Assembly (NCBI GenBank): GCA_030065235.1
Contig: JASJDC010000002.1
Span: 582,001 to 646,000 of the forward strand
Reading direction: 5' to 3'
DNA from: Alphaproteobacteria bacterium
Lineage (GTDB): Bacteria; Pseudomonadota; Alphaproteobacteria; UBA8366; Aestuariispiraceae
Length of the DNA: 64,000 bases
The notes under the pieces are model-generated. The model was given only the letters and a program-made list of their open reading frames with translations. It did not search any database and had not been told where the DNA came from. Numbering within the stretch: the stretch's first letter is position 1; each line of letters starts with the position of its first letter. This document shows, piece after piece, positions 9,108 through 16,316 of the stretch. Made by a program: the position numbers and the translations under genes.

Positions 9108-10564
9108 CCGGCGGCGGCCCTGCTCTGTTGGGACATCGCTGAGAAATCCGGCCCTTGTTCCAGATCCCAATAAAGCCCGGTCATCATACGCATGCCTTCC
9201 TCCGCCAAGGGCGCCAGGATATGCTCGTTCGGCGCGTGTTGATTGCAGCCGCGATAGGAATGCGGGACCCAGATCGTCGGCAGGCCCAGCACGTCGGCGA
9301 AACAGTCGTTCGGCAAGGAACCGCCGAGGTTGGGCAGGATCGCGGGCTCTTGGCCTGTCGTCTCGGCGATCGATCGGCGCGCCCAATCGACCCAGGGACT
9401 GTTCGGATCGACCCGCGTCGCCGCCATCGCCGTCATGGTCGGATTCGTCACAACCTGGATATCGCTGAAGCCCATCGCGTCGAGATGGCGTCGCACGGCT
9501 GGAACGACATCGTCGGCGTCGGTTCCGACCACCGTGCGCAACTGACAGACCGCCCGGGCGCGGCCGGCGATGGCGTTGGCCGGGGTCGCGGGATCGCCGA
9601 GCTCCAAGGCCAACACGGCGAAACTGTTCCAGCCGAAGACGCGCTCCGCCGGGCTGAGCGACGGCTCGCCCCAATCGGGATCGATCGCAGGCTCGCCGGA
9701 CGCCGATGCCTGGGCGTCCTCCAGCGGCTCGCAACCGGCCAGCATTCGCCGCACCGCATCGGTCAGGCTGTTCCGCGGCCGCCATTCCGGCACTTCCAGC
9801 CGGCCGCGGGCGTCGGTCAGGCTGGCCAGCGCGTGGGTCAGCCGAACGCCGGGATCCTTGAGCAATCCACCCCAATTGCCGGAATGGTGTGCGCCATCGC
9901 GAAACTCGGCGATCAGTTCAAAATTGATCGCCCCGCGCGCGCCGAGGAACAGCGTCGGCCGATCGGGCGCCAGACGCGGCCCGTCGGACGCTATAAAGAC
10001 ATCGGCCGCGAGCAGGGCGGCGTTTTCTTCGCAGAATCGGCGAAGACCCGGCGAGCCTGTCTCTTCGCCGGTTTCCAACAGGATTTTCACGTTGAAGCCG
10101 AGCCGGCCCTTGGTCTCGAGCGTGAAGCGCAGCGCCTTGATATTCGCCCAATGCTGCAGCTTGTTGTCGGCGGTCCCGCGGCCGTAATACCGGTCGCCCC
10201 GCCGGGTCAGTTCGAACGGTTGCAAGCCGGCGTCCCACGCCGCATCCATCCCGGCGACCGTGTCGATATGGCCGTAGATCAGGACCGTCCGCGCCGCCGC
10301 CGCCTCAATTCGCGTCGCGACGAGAAACAGCCCGGCGCCCGCATGACGACCGGCCTCGGGATTGTCGTACAGGCGGCGCTCGAACCCCATAGAGTCCAGT
10401 TGCGGCCCGACCACCGTATCGAAATAGCGCTGGAACTGTTTGCGTGAGGGGTCGCTCTCCGGACTGCAAGTGGGGCAGGCGACGGCCGCGGCGAACTCAT
10501 GGTCGAACCGACCGGATTCGACATAGTCGCCGGCGGCGGCCAAAGCCTGGGAACGGGTGGACAT
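9104..10564 (-). CDS. M20-family metallopeptidase
   Basis: Zinc-dependent dipeptidase/carboxypeptidase-like hydrolase, 486 aa. The first metal His and Asp are in YGHIDTV, the bridging Asp in GRGTADNK, and the catalytic and metal Glu pair in LLETGEETGSPGL; HHSGNWGG and the C-terminal PNEHI support the dimerisation and C-terminal catalytic lobes. The frame is open to 10732, but the ATG at 10564 starts a normal M20 N terminus. No signal peptide is seen, so it is probably cytosolic. It is the first gene of a two-gene unit with trpF (4-nt overlap). The substrate cannot be read from sequence. Confidence 0.88.
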   Translation of the reverse strand: MSTRSQALAAAGDYVESGRFDHEFAAAVACPTCSPESDPSRKQFQRYFDTVVGPQLDSMGFERRLYDNPEAGRHAGAGLFLVATRIEAAAARTVLIYGHIDTVAGMDAAWDAGLQPFELTRRGDRYYGRGTADNKLQHWANIKALRFTLETKGRLGFNVKILLETGEETGSPGLRRFCEENAALLAADVFIASDGPRLAPDRPTLFLGARGAINFELIAEFRDGAHHSGNWGGLLKDPGVRLTHALASLTDARGRLEVPEWRPRNSLTDAVRRMLAGCEPLEDAQASASGEPAIDPDWGEPSLSPAERVFGWNSFAVLALELGDPATPANAIAGRARAVCQLRTVVGTDADDVVPAVRRHLDAMGFSDIQVVTNPTMTAMAATRVDPNSPWVDWARRSIAETTGQEPAILPNLGGSLPNDCFADVLGLPTIWVPHSYRGCNQHAPNEHILAPLAEEGMRMMTGLYWDLEQGPDFSAMSQQSRAAAG

Positions 10565-10716
10565 CGGCTTGATTCGCCTTTGATTGATCGGACAGCCGTA
10601 GGTAAGGGCCGCCCTTGTCCTTGGCAAGCGCACCGACACCAGCAGCTTGATCGATCGGCGATCCCGCTTACCTGAAAGGCCTGTTCCGCCACCATTTCGT
10701 TCAAAGGCCCCGTTCC

Positions 10717-12834
10717 ATGCCAGACGCCCCAAGCGCTCCCGCCGACTTGACCCCGCCCGTCGCCAAGACAGAACCCGTTGTGACGGAGCGCCACGGCGTC
10801 ACGCTGAGCGATCCCTATGACTGGCTGCGCGACAAAGGCTATCCCGAGGTCGCCGACCCGGATGTGTTGGCCTATCTGGAGCAGGAGAACGCCTATTTCG
10901 ACGGCGTGATGGCGCCCCATCGCGGATTGATCGATACGCTGTTCGACGAGCTGAAGGGGCGGATCAAGGACGATGATGAAAGCGTCCCGGTGAAGGACGG
11001 CGCGTATCTCTACTGGCGGCGCTTCGCCCCCGGCGCGCAATATCGGACCTGGCTTCGGCGGAAGGCCGGTGATGCGACCGCGCCGGAAGAGGTGATCCTG
11101 GACGAGCCGGCGCTCGCTGAAGGGCTCGATTATTTCCGCACCCGCGCCGTCGAACCGAACCAGGCCGCGACCCTGCTCGCCTGGTCGAGCGACACGGACG
11201 GGTCCGAGCGCTACACGATCCGGGTGCGCGATCTCGAAAGCGGCGAGACGCTGAGCGATGAAGTCGCGAATACCAGCGGCGGCGTCGCCTGGACCGCGCA
11301 AGGCGACGCGTTCTTCTATACCGAACTAAGCGAGCAACTGCGCCCGTTCCGGGTGAAACTGCACCGGCTGGGCGAGGATCCGACGCAGGACGTGGTGATC
11401 TATGAAGAGACGGATACGTCCTTCTTCGTCGGTCTCGGCGACACCTTGAGTCGCGCCTTCATTGTGATCAGCGCCGGCGACCATGTGACCTCGGAAATCC
11501 GCCTGATCCCCAGCGCCAACCCGCTGGCCGCGCCGATCTTGGTCGCCAAACGCGAGAGCGGTCATGAATATGACGTCACCCATATGCCGACCCGCGAGGG
11601 CGCGGCGGACGGTTGGCTCTTCATCCGCACCAACGATCAGCGCCAGGATTTTCGTCTGGTCAAAGCGCCCCTCGCCACTCCGGGCCGCGCGCATTGGCAG
11701 GAAATCGATCTCGGCGAGACGCCGGTCTATCTGCGCGGCGTCAGCGCCTTTTCCAGCTTCCTGGCGCTCAGCGAGCGGGTCGAGGGGATCGATCGCATCC
11801 GACTGCTGTTTACAGAAGACGGCTCGATCACGGGCGCGCATATCGTTCCCTTTCCCGAAGATGTCTACACCGCCGGGCTGGGCGAGAACGCCGAATTCGA
11901 CACAGCAACGCTGCGCCTGAGCTACACCTCAATGATTACCCCGGGGACCGTCTTCGATCTCGATCTCAAGAGCCGCGCCTTGACGGTTCGAAAGGTTCAG
12001 GAAGTGCCCTCCGGCTATGACAAGAGCGCCTATCGGACCGAGCGGCTGACGGTGACCGCGCGCGACGGGACGCAAGTGCCGGTCTCGATCGTCATGGCGG
12101 CGGATTTCAAGAAGGACGGATCGCAACCGCTGCATCTCTATGGCTATGGCGCCTATGGCATGGGCATGCCGCCAAGCTTCTCGACCAGCCGCATCAGCCT
12201 GTTGGATCGCGGCTTCGGTTTCGCCATCGCCCATATTCGCGGCGGCGACGAGATGGGCTATGGCTGGTACGAGGCGGGCAAGCTCGAGCGCCGGCGCAAC
12301 ACGTTCAACGATTTCATCGATTGCGCACAGGGGCTGATCGAGGCGGGGTTCGCGAGCCCGGGCCAAATCTCGATCTCAGGCGGCAGCGCCGGCGGCACGC
12401 TCATGGGCGTCGCCCTGAATGACGCGCCGGAGCTATGGCGTGCGGCGGTCGCGCATGTGCCCTTCGTCGATGTGCTGAACACGATGCTGGATGACAGCCT
12501 GCCGCTGACCCCGATCGAATGGCCGGAATGGGGCGACCCGATCACCGACAAAGCGGCCTTCGACCTGATCCACGCCTACAGCCCCTATGAGAATGTCGAA
12601 GCCAAGCCCTATCCGCCGATCCTGATCACCGCCGGCCTCAGCGACCCGCGCGTCACCTATTGGGAGCCCGCCAAATGGGCCGCCAGACTGCGGGCGCTGA
12701 AGACGGACGACAACATTCTGTTGTTTAAAACGAACATGGGCGCCGGCCATGGCGGCAAATCCGGCCGCTATGAAAGCCTGCACGAAACCTCGGAGGAATA
12801 CGCCTTTCTACTGGCGGCGTTCGGATTGGCGTAG
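10717..12834 (+). CDS. ptrB: Oligopeptidase B (S9A prolyl-oligopeptidase family)
   Basis: Serine peptidase that cuts short peptides after basic residues, 705 aa, close to the family length. The N-terminal beta-propeller starts with the typical YDWLRDKGYPEV. The C-terminal alpha/beta hydrolase domain carries the nucleophile in SISGGSAGGTLMG, the acid in ITAGLSDPRVTYWEP and the His in NMGAGHGGKSGR; HIRGGDEMGYGWYEAGK is also diagnostic. No signal peptide is present. It is divergent from the M20 peptidase; the start lies 152 nt from that gene's start. Confidence 0.92.
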   Translation: MPDAPSAPADLTPPVAKTEPVVTERHGVTLSDPYDWLRDKGYPEVADPDVLAYLEQENAYFDGVMAPHRGLIDTLFDELKGRIKDDDESVPVKDGAYLYWRRFAPGAQYRTWLRRKAGDATAPEEVILDEPALAEGLDYFRTRAVEPNQAATLLAWSSDTDGSERYTIRVRDLESGETLSDEVANTSGGVAWTAQGDAFFYTELSEQLRPFRVKLHRLGEDPTQDVVIYEETDTSFFVGLGDTLSRAFIVISAGDHVTSEIRLIPSANPLAAPILVAKRESGHEYDVTHMPTREGAADGWLFIRTNDQRQDFRLVKAPLATPGRAHWQEIDLGETPVYLRGVSAFSSFLALSERVEGIDRIRLLFTEDGSITGAHIVPFPEDVYTAGLGENAEFDTATLRLSYTSMITPGTVFDLDLKSRALTVRKVQEVPSGYDKSAYRTERLTVTARDGTQVPVSIVMAADFKKDGSQPLHLYGYGAYGMGMPPSFSTSRISLLDRGFGFAIAHIRGGDEMGYGWYEAGKLERRRNTFNDFIDCAQGLIEAGFASPGQISISGGSAGGTLMGVALNDAPELWRAAVAHVPFVDVLNTMLDDSLPLTPIEWPEWGDPITDKAAFDLIHAYSPYENVEAKPYPPILITAGLSDPRVTYWEPAKWAARLRALKTDDNILLFKTNMGAGHGGKSGRYESLHETSEEYAFLLAAFGLA

Positions 12835-12876
12835 GCGCACCCCCAAAACATTTTATATGTTATTTGTTGATTTTGT

Positions 12877-12905
12877 TTGACTCGAACAAATGCAGCGTAT
12901 ATAGA
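12877..12905 (+). promoter_or_regulatory. Sigma-70-type promoter for candidate sRNA
   Basis: TTGACT at 12877-12882, a 17-nt spacer and TATAGA at 12900-12905 form a near-consensus housekeeping promoter. An AT-rich stretch upstream (12846-12876) could act as an UP element. The predicted start of transcription is near 12912, just before an 11-bp inverted repeat. Confidence 0.75.
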
Positions 12906-12911
12906 TCGTGG

Positions 12912-13013
12912 TAATTGAGCGTCCGCCTGTACGTCCCTGACCACGGCGGACGCTCCAAACGCTTCCTCCTAAAGCACCTATTCGGGCGGCGCGCCACGCG
13001 CCGCCCGTTTTTT
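12912..13013 (+). ncRNA. Candidate small RNA or terminated leader with anti-SD motif
   Basis: Predicted transcript of about 100 nt. Near its 5' end GAGCGTCCGCC (12917-12927) pairs perfectly with GGCGGACGCTC (12945-12955) around a 17-nt loop. A single-stranded linker follows with TTCCTCCT (12963-12970), complementary to Shine-Dalgarno sequences. It ends in a strong intrinsic terminator. Anti-SD-bearing trans-acting sRNAs are known in alphaproteobacteria; no specific family is claimed. The alternative is a regulated leader of the downstream Tlde1-like operon, whose start lies 56 nt beyond the terminator. Confidence 0.6.
12983..13013 (+). terminator. Strong Rho-independent terminator
   Basis: An 11-bp perfect GC stem (12983-12993 with 12997-13007, loop CCA) is followed directly by six T. 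It closes the candidate sRNA transcript and insulates or attenuates the effector operon downstream. It lies about 150 nt after ptrB and could also end read-through from that gene. Confidence 0.88.
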
Positions 13014-13068
13014 GTCTCAGTCTCGCCATAAAGCTCTGCCTACCCTTATAACGATTATGGAGACCGAA

Positions 13069-14865
13069 ATGCCGACTTTTTCATTGCGCGGCCCCGTTCG
13101 CCGCTTTGCGCCGGCGGAGATCGACGATGTCATCGACCTGAAGTCCGCCCTGATCCGAACTGGAGACTATGCGCGTCCGGCGAACGGCCTCTCCGCCGCG
13201 GTAGACGACGAGATGTCACGCGGTTTGATGCGCTTTCAATATCGCAATGGCCTGAAAGTGGACGGCGCGGCGACGCCCGGGGGGCCGACCGAACGCACGC
13301 TCGACCGCGCTCTCGCCCAACCAACCGATCCTCATCCAACCAATGCGCCCGGGTACCCACCAGAAAATACGCAAAACGGTTTCGAGACCCGGCGCGCGGA
13401 CGGCACAGCTCAAACCGGTTTATTTGCGCGAACGCCGCTTAGGACCAAACCGCCAGGTCAGACGCTGACAGAAAAGCGGGAGGGGCTTCCGCCGCGCCAA
13501 CGCGCGCTGATCTCTCCTCCACGCGCCGACCAGCGCGGCGCCGCGCCCGGTCTGATCTTTCTCGGCGATGACCCGACGCCGCCGCGCCCGCTGCGTCTCG
13601 GCGGCGGCGTCGGCGAACAGGCGGAAAACGCGCCCGAAGACACGGTGCGCGCCAAACACGCCTTGGCCTGGGCGGGTTACTACCCGATGGCGCGCGACAG
13701 AATCGCCGATCCTACGCCGGAGACGGAATTCCGTCATGCGATCCTGGACCTTCAAGCGATCAACGGTCTAAGACGCGACGGCCGCGCCCAACCGGGCGGC
13801 GAGACAGAAGCCAAATTGAACGAACTGAACGAACCGGGGTTTTCATTGCGGACGCGGCGACCTGCGACGGACGCGCAGGCCAAGTTGCAGACCGATTGGC
13901 GTCGCCAGATCGACACGGCGCGGGCCGACACGGTGCGGGTCGCTTCGATCGAACCGAATTTCGGCGGCGAAACATCGGAATCCCTGGCCGCCAGGTTGAA
14001 CAGCGTCGCCGACGGGACGCGCACCGGGTTCGGCCAAGCCGCCCCAATCCAGACCGCCCAAACGCAAACAGCTCGGCCTCGGATTGCGCAATCCCCCCTG
14101 CCTGAACCCGCCGCGCCGGGGTCTCAATCCGGCCCGGCCGCCCGCGATCCGGCGCCCCCTTGGGCGGCGCCATCCGCCATGTCCGAGCCGGCGCCGGCCG
14201 AACCCGCCGCGCCCGATCCCGCCCCACCTGCCTTTGTCCCGTCTCTGGATACACTGCGCCGGATCGCGCCGGAAACGGACTGGACCGAAGAGCGGGTCGC
14301 GGCGCAGCAATCGGTGATCGGCCAATCCACGGCGGAAGCCAACACGACCGCCCTACCGGCATTCCAAAGCCGCGTCCCGAGCGCGGCCGGTGTCTCCGAA
14401 TACTTCGCCTTCGACGGCAAGCAGATGATGCATGTGCGGGACGGCCAAGTGATCCGAAGCTGGCCCGCCGTCTCCGGCAAGGAAGGGTTCCAGACCCGCG
14501 CGCATCAGCATGAGGAGAACAAGGGACCGATCCCCGAAGGTTCCTACTCCCTACGGCAAGACCGCCATCAGGCGATCCAGGATATTTCCGTGTTCGACCG
14601 ATTTTTGAGCTTGTCTCCTTTCCACGGTCCATGGCCCCGGGGAACCGCAAGTTGGGGCGAAAACCGCGTCTGGGTCTCCGGCCCTAATGGCGAAGAGACC
14701 CCAGTAGTGAATGGCCGTAGCGGATTCGCCGTTCATGGCGGCGACACCCCAGGATCGCAAGGCTGTATCGATCTTACCGAGCATATGCCGGATTTCACCG
14801 CCTACTTTAAAAACCGAAACCGCGATATACCGCTGATCGTGTCCTACCCAGAGGACAAGAAATGA
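13069..14865 (+). CDS. Peptidoglycan-binding protein with C-terminal Tlde1-like (DUF2778) L,D-transpeptidase domain; putative effector
   Basis: 598 aa. Two peptidoglycan-binding-like repeats lie at about residues 21-82 (RFQYRNGLKVDG, GGPTERTL) and 186-254 (LQAINGLRRDG, GGETEAKLN). A Pro/Ala-rich linker follows (about 336-393), then a C-terminal domain (about 441-598) with YFAFDGKQMM, NKGPIPEGSYSL and the catalytic-type HGGDTPGSQGCIDL (His556, Cys566). That is the short His-Cys spacing of the DUF2778/Tlde1 subgroup, some members of which are type VI-secreted peptidoglycan-attacking toxins. No signal peptide is seen. The ATG at 13069 follows GGAG by 6 nt. Its stop overlaps (ATGA) the first of three tandem membrane proteins. 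The toxin role is inferred from architecture; a housekeeping cross-linking enzyme is the alternative. Confidence 0.72.
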   Translation: MPTFSLRGPVRRFAPAEIDDVIDLKSALIRTGDYARPANGLSAAVDDEMSRGLMRFQYRNGLKVDGAATPGGPTERTLDRALAQPTDPHPTNAPGYPPENTQNGFETRRADGTAQTGLFARTPLRTKPPGQTLTEKREGLPPRQRALISPPRADQRGAAPGLIFLGDDPTPPRPLRLGGGVGEQAENAPEDTVRAKHALAWAGYYPMARDRIADPTPETEFRHAILDLQAINGLRRDGRAQPGGETEAKLNELNEPGFSLRTRRPATDAQAKLQTDWRRQIDTARADTVRVASIEPNFGGETSESLAARLNSVADGTRTGFGQAAPIQTAQTQTARPRIAQSPLPEPAAPGSQSGPAARDPAPPWAAPSAMSEPAPAEPAAPDPAPPAFVPSLDTLRRIAPETDWTEERVAAQQSVIGQSTAEANTTALPAFQSRVPSAAGVSEYFAFDGKQMMHVRDGQVIRSWPAVSGKEGFQTRAHQHEENKGPIPEGSYSLRQDRHQAIQDISVFDRFLSLSPFHGPWPRGTASWGENRVWVSGPNGEETPVVNGRSGFAVHGGDTPGSQGCIDLTEHMPDFTAYFKNRNRDIPLIVSYPEDKK

Positions 14866-15335
14866 TCCTACTTACGCAAGGGTTCGGTTCCTGGCTTCGG
14901 TCAGAAACCGGCGTTCAGATCAGAAACTGGCGCGATTGGCCATTTCGTTCCTCGGCCTTGGTCACTCTCAAGGCCTTGGGCGCCATGCCAGCGGCGTTGC
15001 TACTATTTCTTTACCTCAATCCCATCTTGGCCGAGGTGGGGGCGCCGTTCGCAAGGCACCCAAACTTGAAAGGGGGACCTTACACGTTCTGCATGGATGT
15101 ACCCTTCTTCTACCTTATGCACTACGGGGTCCAAGCGCTGGTCAGCGGCGCACTGTTGCTTTGGGTCATCCGGATGCGATCTCTATCGGGGGCGCTTCTG
15201 GCGGTGGCGATCATCTGGATCATGCTGGATGTATTCTTCATCACGATTGATGGCTCAGAACTACTCGCGCCGAATTTTTCGAGCGCTCCGTTCCTTGAAC
15301 CGTTCTGTCGGTCGCTTTGGGAACGGTGGGGTTGA
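14862..15335 (+). CDS. Three-TM membrane protein, candidate immunity protein copy 1
   Basis: 157 aa, no family recognised. An N-terminal amphipathic region with IRNWRDWPFRSS is followed by three hydrophobic segments (about residues 39-60, 83-104, 107-127) and a conserved tail ending FCRSLWERWG. The ATG overlaps the effector stop codon (ATGA) and has GAGG 7 nt upstream, so translation is probably coupled. Two homologues of identical length follow directly. Position and membrane location fit an immunity protein guarding the periplasmic face against the upstream peptidoglycan enzyme; this is inference. Confidence 0.7.
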   Translation: MILLTQGFGSWLRSETGVQIRNWRDWPFRSSALVTLKALGAMPAALLLFLYLNPILAEVGAPFARHPNLKGGPYTFCMDVPFFYLMHYGVQALVSGALLLWVIRMRSLSGALLAVAIIWIMLDVFFITIDGSELLAPNFSSAPFLEPFCRSLWERWG

Positions 15336-15893
15336 CCGTGGCCGCTTTGGTTTCGCCCGCCATCCAATGGCTGCGGTCCGAAGCCGCGTTCCAAATTAGG
15401 AATTGGCGCCAATGGCCGATCCGCTCAGGCGCGCGAATCGGTCTTAAGTCTATAGGCGCTGCGCCCGCCATGCTGATTTTCGTCGTCTGCATGGTGCGGA
15501 TTGGCGCCGAGCTTGGCGCGCCGCTTCCAGCGCCGTCAGATGGAAAAGATGAACCCTACGCTCTCTGTATGCATGTGAGCGTCTTCTATCTGCTGCATCA
15601 GGGATTCTTCGCGCTGATGAATGGCGCCATAGTACTTTGGATAATCTGGTTACGATCGTTATCGACAGTAATGTTGGCGACAGCAGCCGCCTGGATCATG
15701 TTGGATGTGTTCTTCATGACACACCAGGGATCACTGCTCTTCGCGCGAGACCTCTCAAGTAGCCCGTTCCTCGGTCCATTCTGCCGGGCGCTATGGGAGC
15801 GGTGGGGCTGATCGTGGCCGCCTCGGTTTCGCCCGCCATCCAATATCTGCGGTCCGAAGCCGTCTTCCAAATTAGGAATTGGCGGCAATGGCC
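15319..15893 (+). repeat. Direct repeat, about 99 nt, at the starts of copies 2 and 3
   Basis: Segments 15319-15417 and 15795-15893 are direct repeats offset by 476 nt with about 10 mismatches by eye. Each spans the last codons of one gene and the first 26 or so codons of the next. The remainder of the genes has diverged much more, which suggests recent gene conversion or duplication through this segment. Confidence 0.75.
15338..15811 (+). CDS. Three-TM membrane protein, candidate immunity protein copy 2
   Basis: Paralogue of the preceding protein. Starting at GTG 15338, two bases after the previous stop, it is exactly 157 aa like copies 1 and 3. The frame also opens at TTG 15317, which would add seven residues and overlap copy 1 by 19 nt. 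Conserved blocks are LRSEAAFQIRNWRQWPIRS, ELGAPL, LLHQGFFALMNG, WIMLDVFFMTHQGS and FCRALWERWG. A GTGGGG six bases before the GTG may serve as SD, lying inside the previous gene's C-terminal codons. Confidence 0.7.
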   Translation: MAALVSPAIQWLRSEAAFQIRNWRQWPIRSGARIGLKSIGAAPAMLIFVVCMVRIGAELGAPLPAPSDGKDEPYALCMHVSVFYLLHQGFFALMNGAIVLWIIWLRSLSTVMLATAAAWIMLDVFFMTHQGSLLFARDLSSSPFLGPFCRALWERWG

Positions 15894-16287
15894 CATACGG
15901 TCCGCTGCACTGATCGCCATCAAGGTCCTAGGCGTCGTCCCCGTCTTGCTACTCTTCATTCTCTGTTTGAATCTTGTCTTGGTCGAGCTGGGAGCGCCGC
16001 TCTTGGCGCCGTCTTATCGGAAATATGACGGCTACTACGATTGTTCGATGGTCTCAGTCTTTTTTTTGCTCCATCAAGGTTTCTTCGCGCTTGTCACTGG
16101 TGTTCTTGTGTTCTGGGTATTTCAGCTACGGTCGCTAGCAACGGCGCTCCTCGCGGTACTAACATCTTGGATCACAATGGATGTGTATTCTATGACGCAT
16201 CAAGGCTCTAGGTTGATTAACCCCGATTTCACGACCGTCCACCTACTCGAACCGTTCTGTCGGTCTCTGTGGGAGCGGTGGGGCTGA
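15814..16287 (+). CDS. Three-TM membrane protein, candidate immunity protein copy 3
   Basis: Third paralogue; from GTG 15814 it is again exactly 157 aa (an in-frame ATG at 15793 would overlap copy 2 by 19 nt). Conserved LRSEAVFQIRNWRQWPIRS, VELGAPLLAP, LLHQGFFALVTG, MTHQGS and FCRSLWERWG. The middle loop is the most divergent (YRKYDGYYDCS against KDEPYALCM in copy 2), as expected if copies track different effector variants. Codon use in this array includes more AT-rich codons than flanking housekeeping genes, a possible sign of acquisition. It is convergent with the ampG-like gene 29 nt away. Confidence 0.7.
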   Translation: MAASVSPAIQYLRSEAVFQIRNWRQWPIRSAALIAIKVLGVVPVLLLFILCLNLVLVELGAPLLAPSYRKYDGYYDCSMVSVFFLLHQGFFALVTGVLVFWVFQLRSLATALLAVLTSWITMDVYSMTHQGSRLINPDFTTVHLLEPFCRSLWERWG

Positions 16288-16316
16288 GGCCAGGGTTTCC
16301 GCTTTTCCTCTTCCGC

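Noticed and set aside
9108-9875. Upstream extension of the trpF reading frame to 468 codons
   Set aside because: The extra N-terminal part reads the M20 peptidase in another frame; the real TrpF start is MNVGVKICG at 9107.
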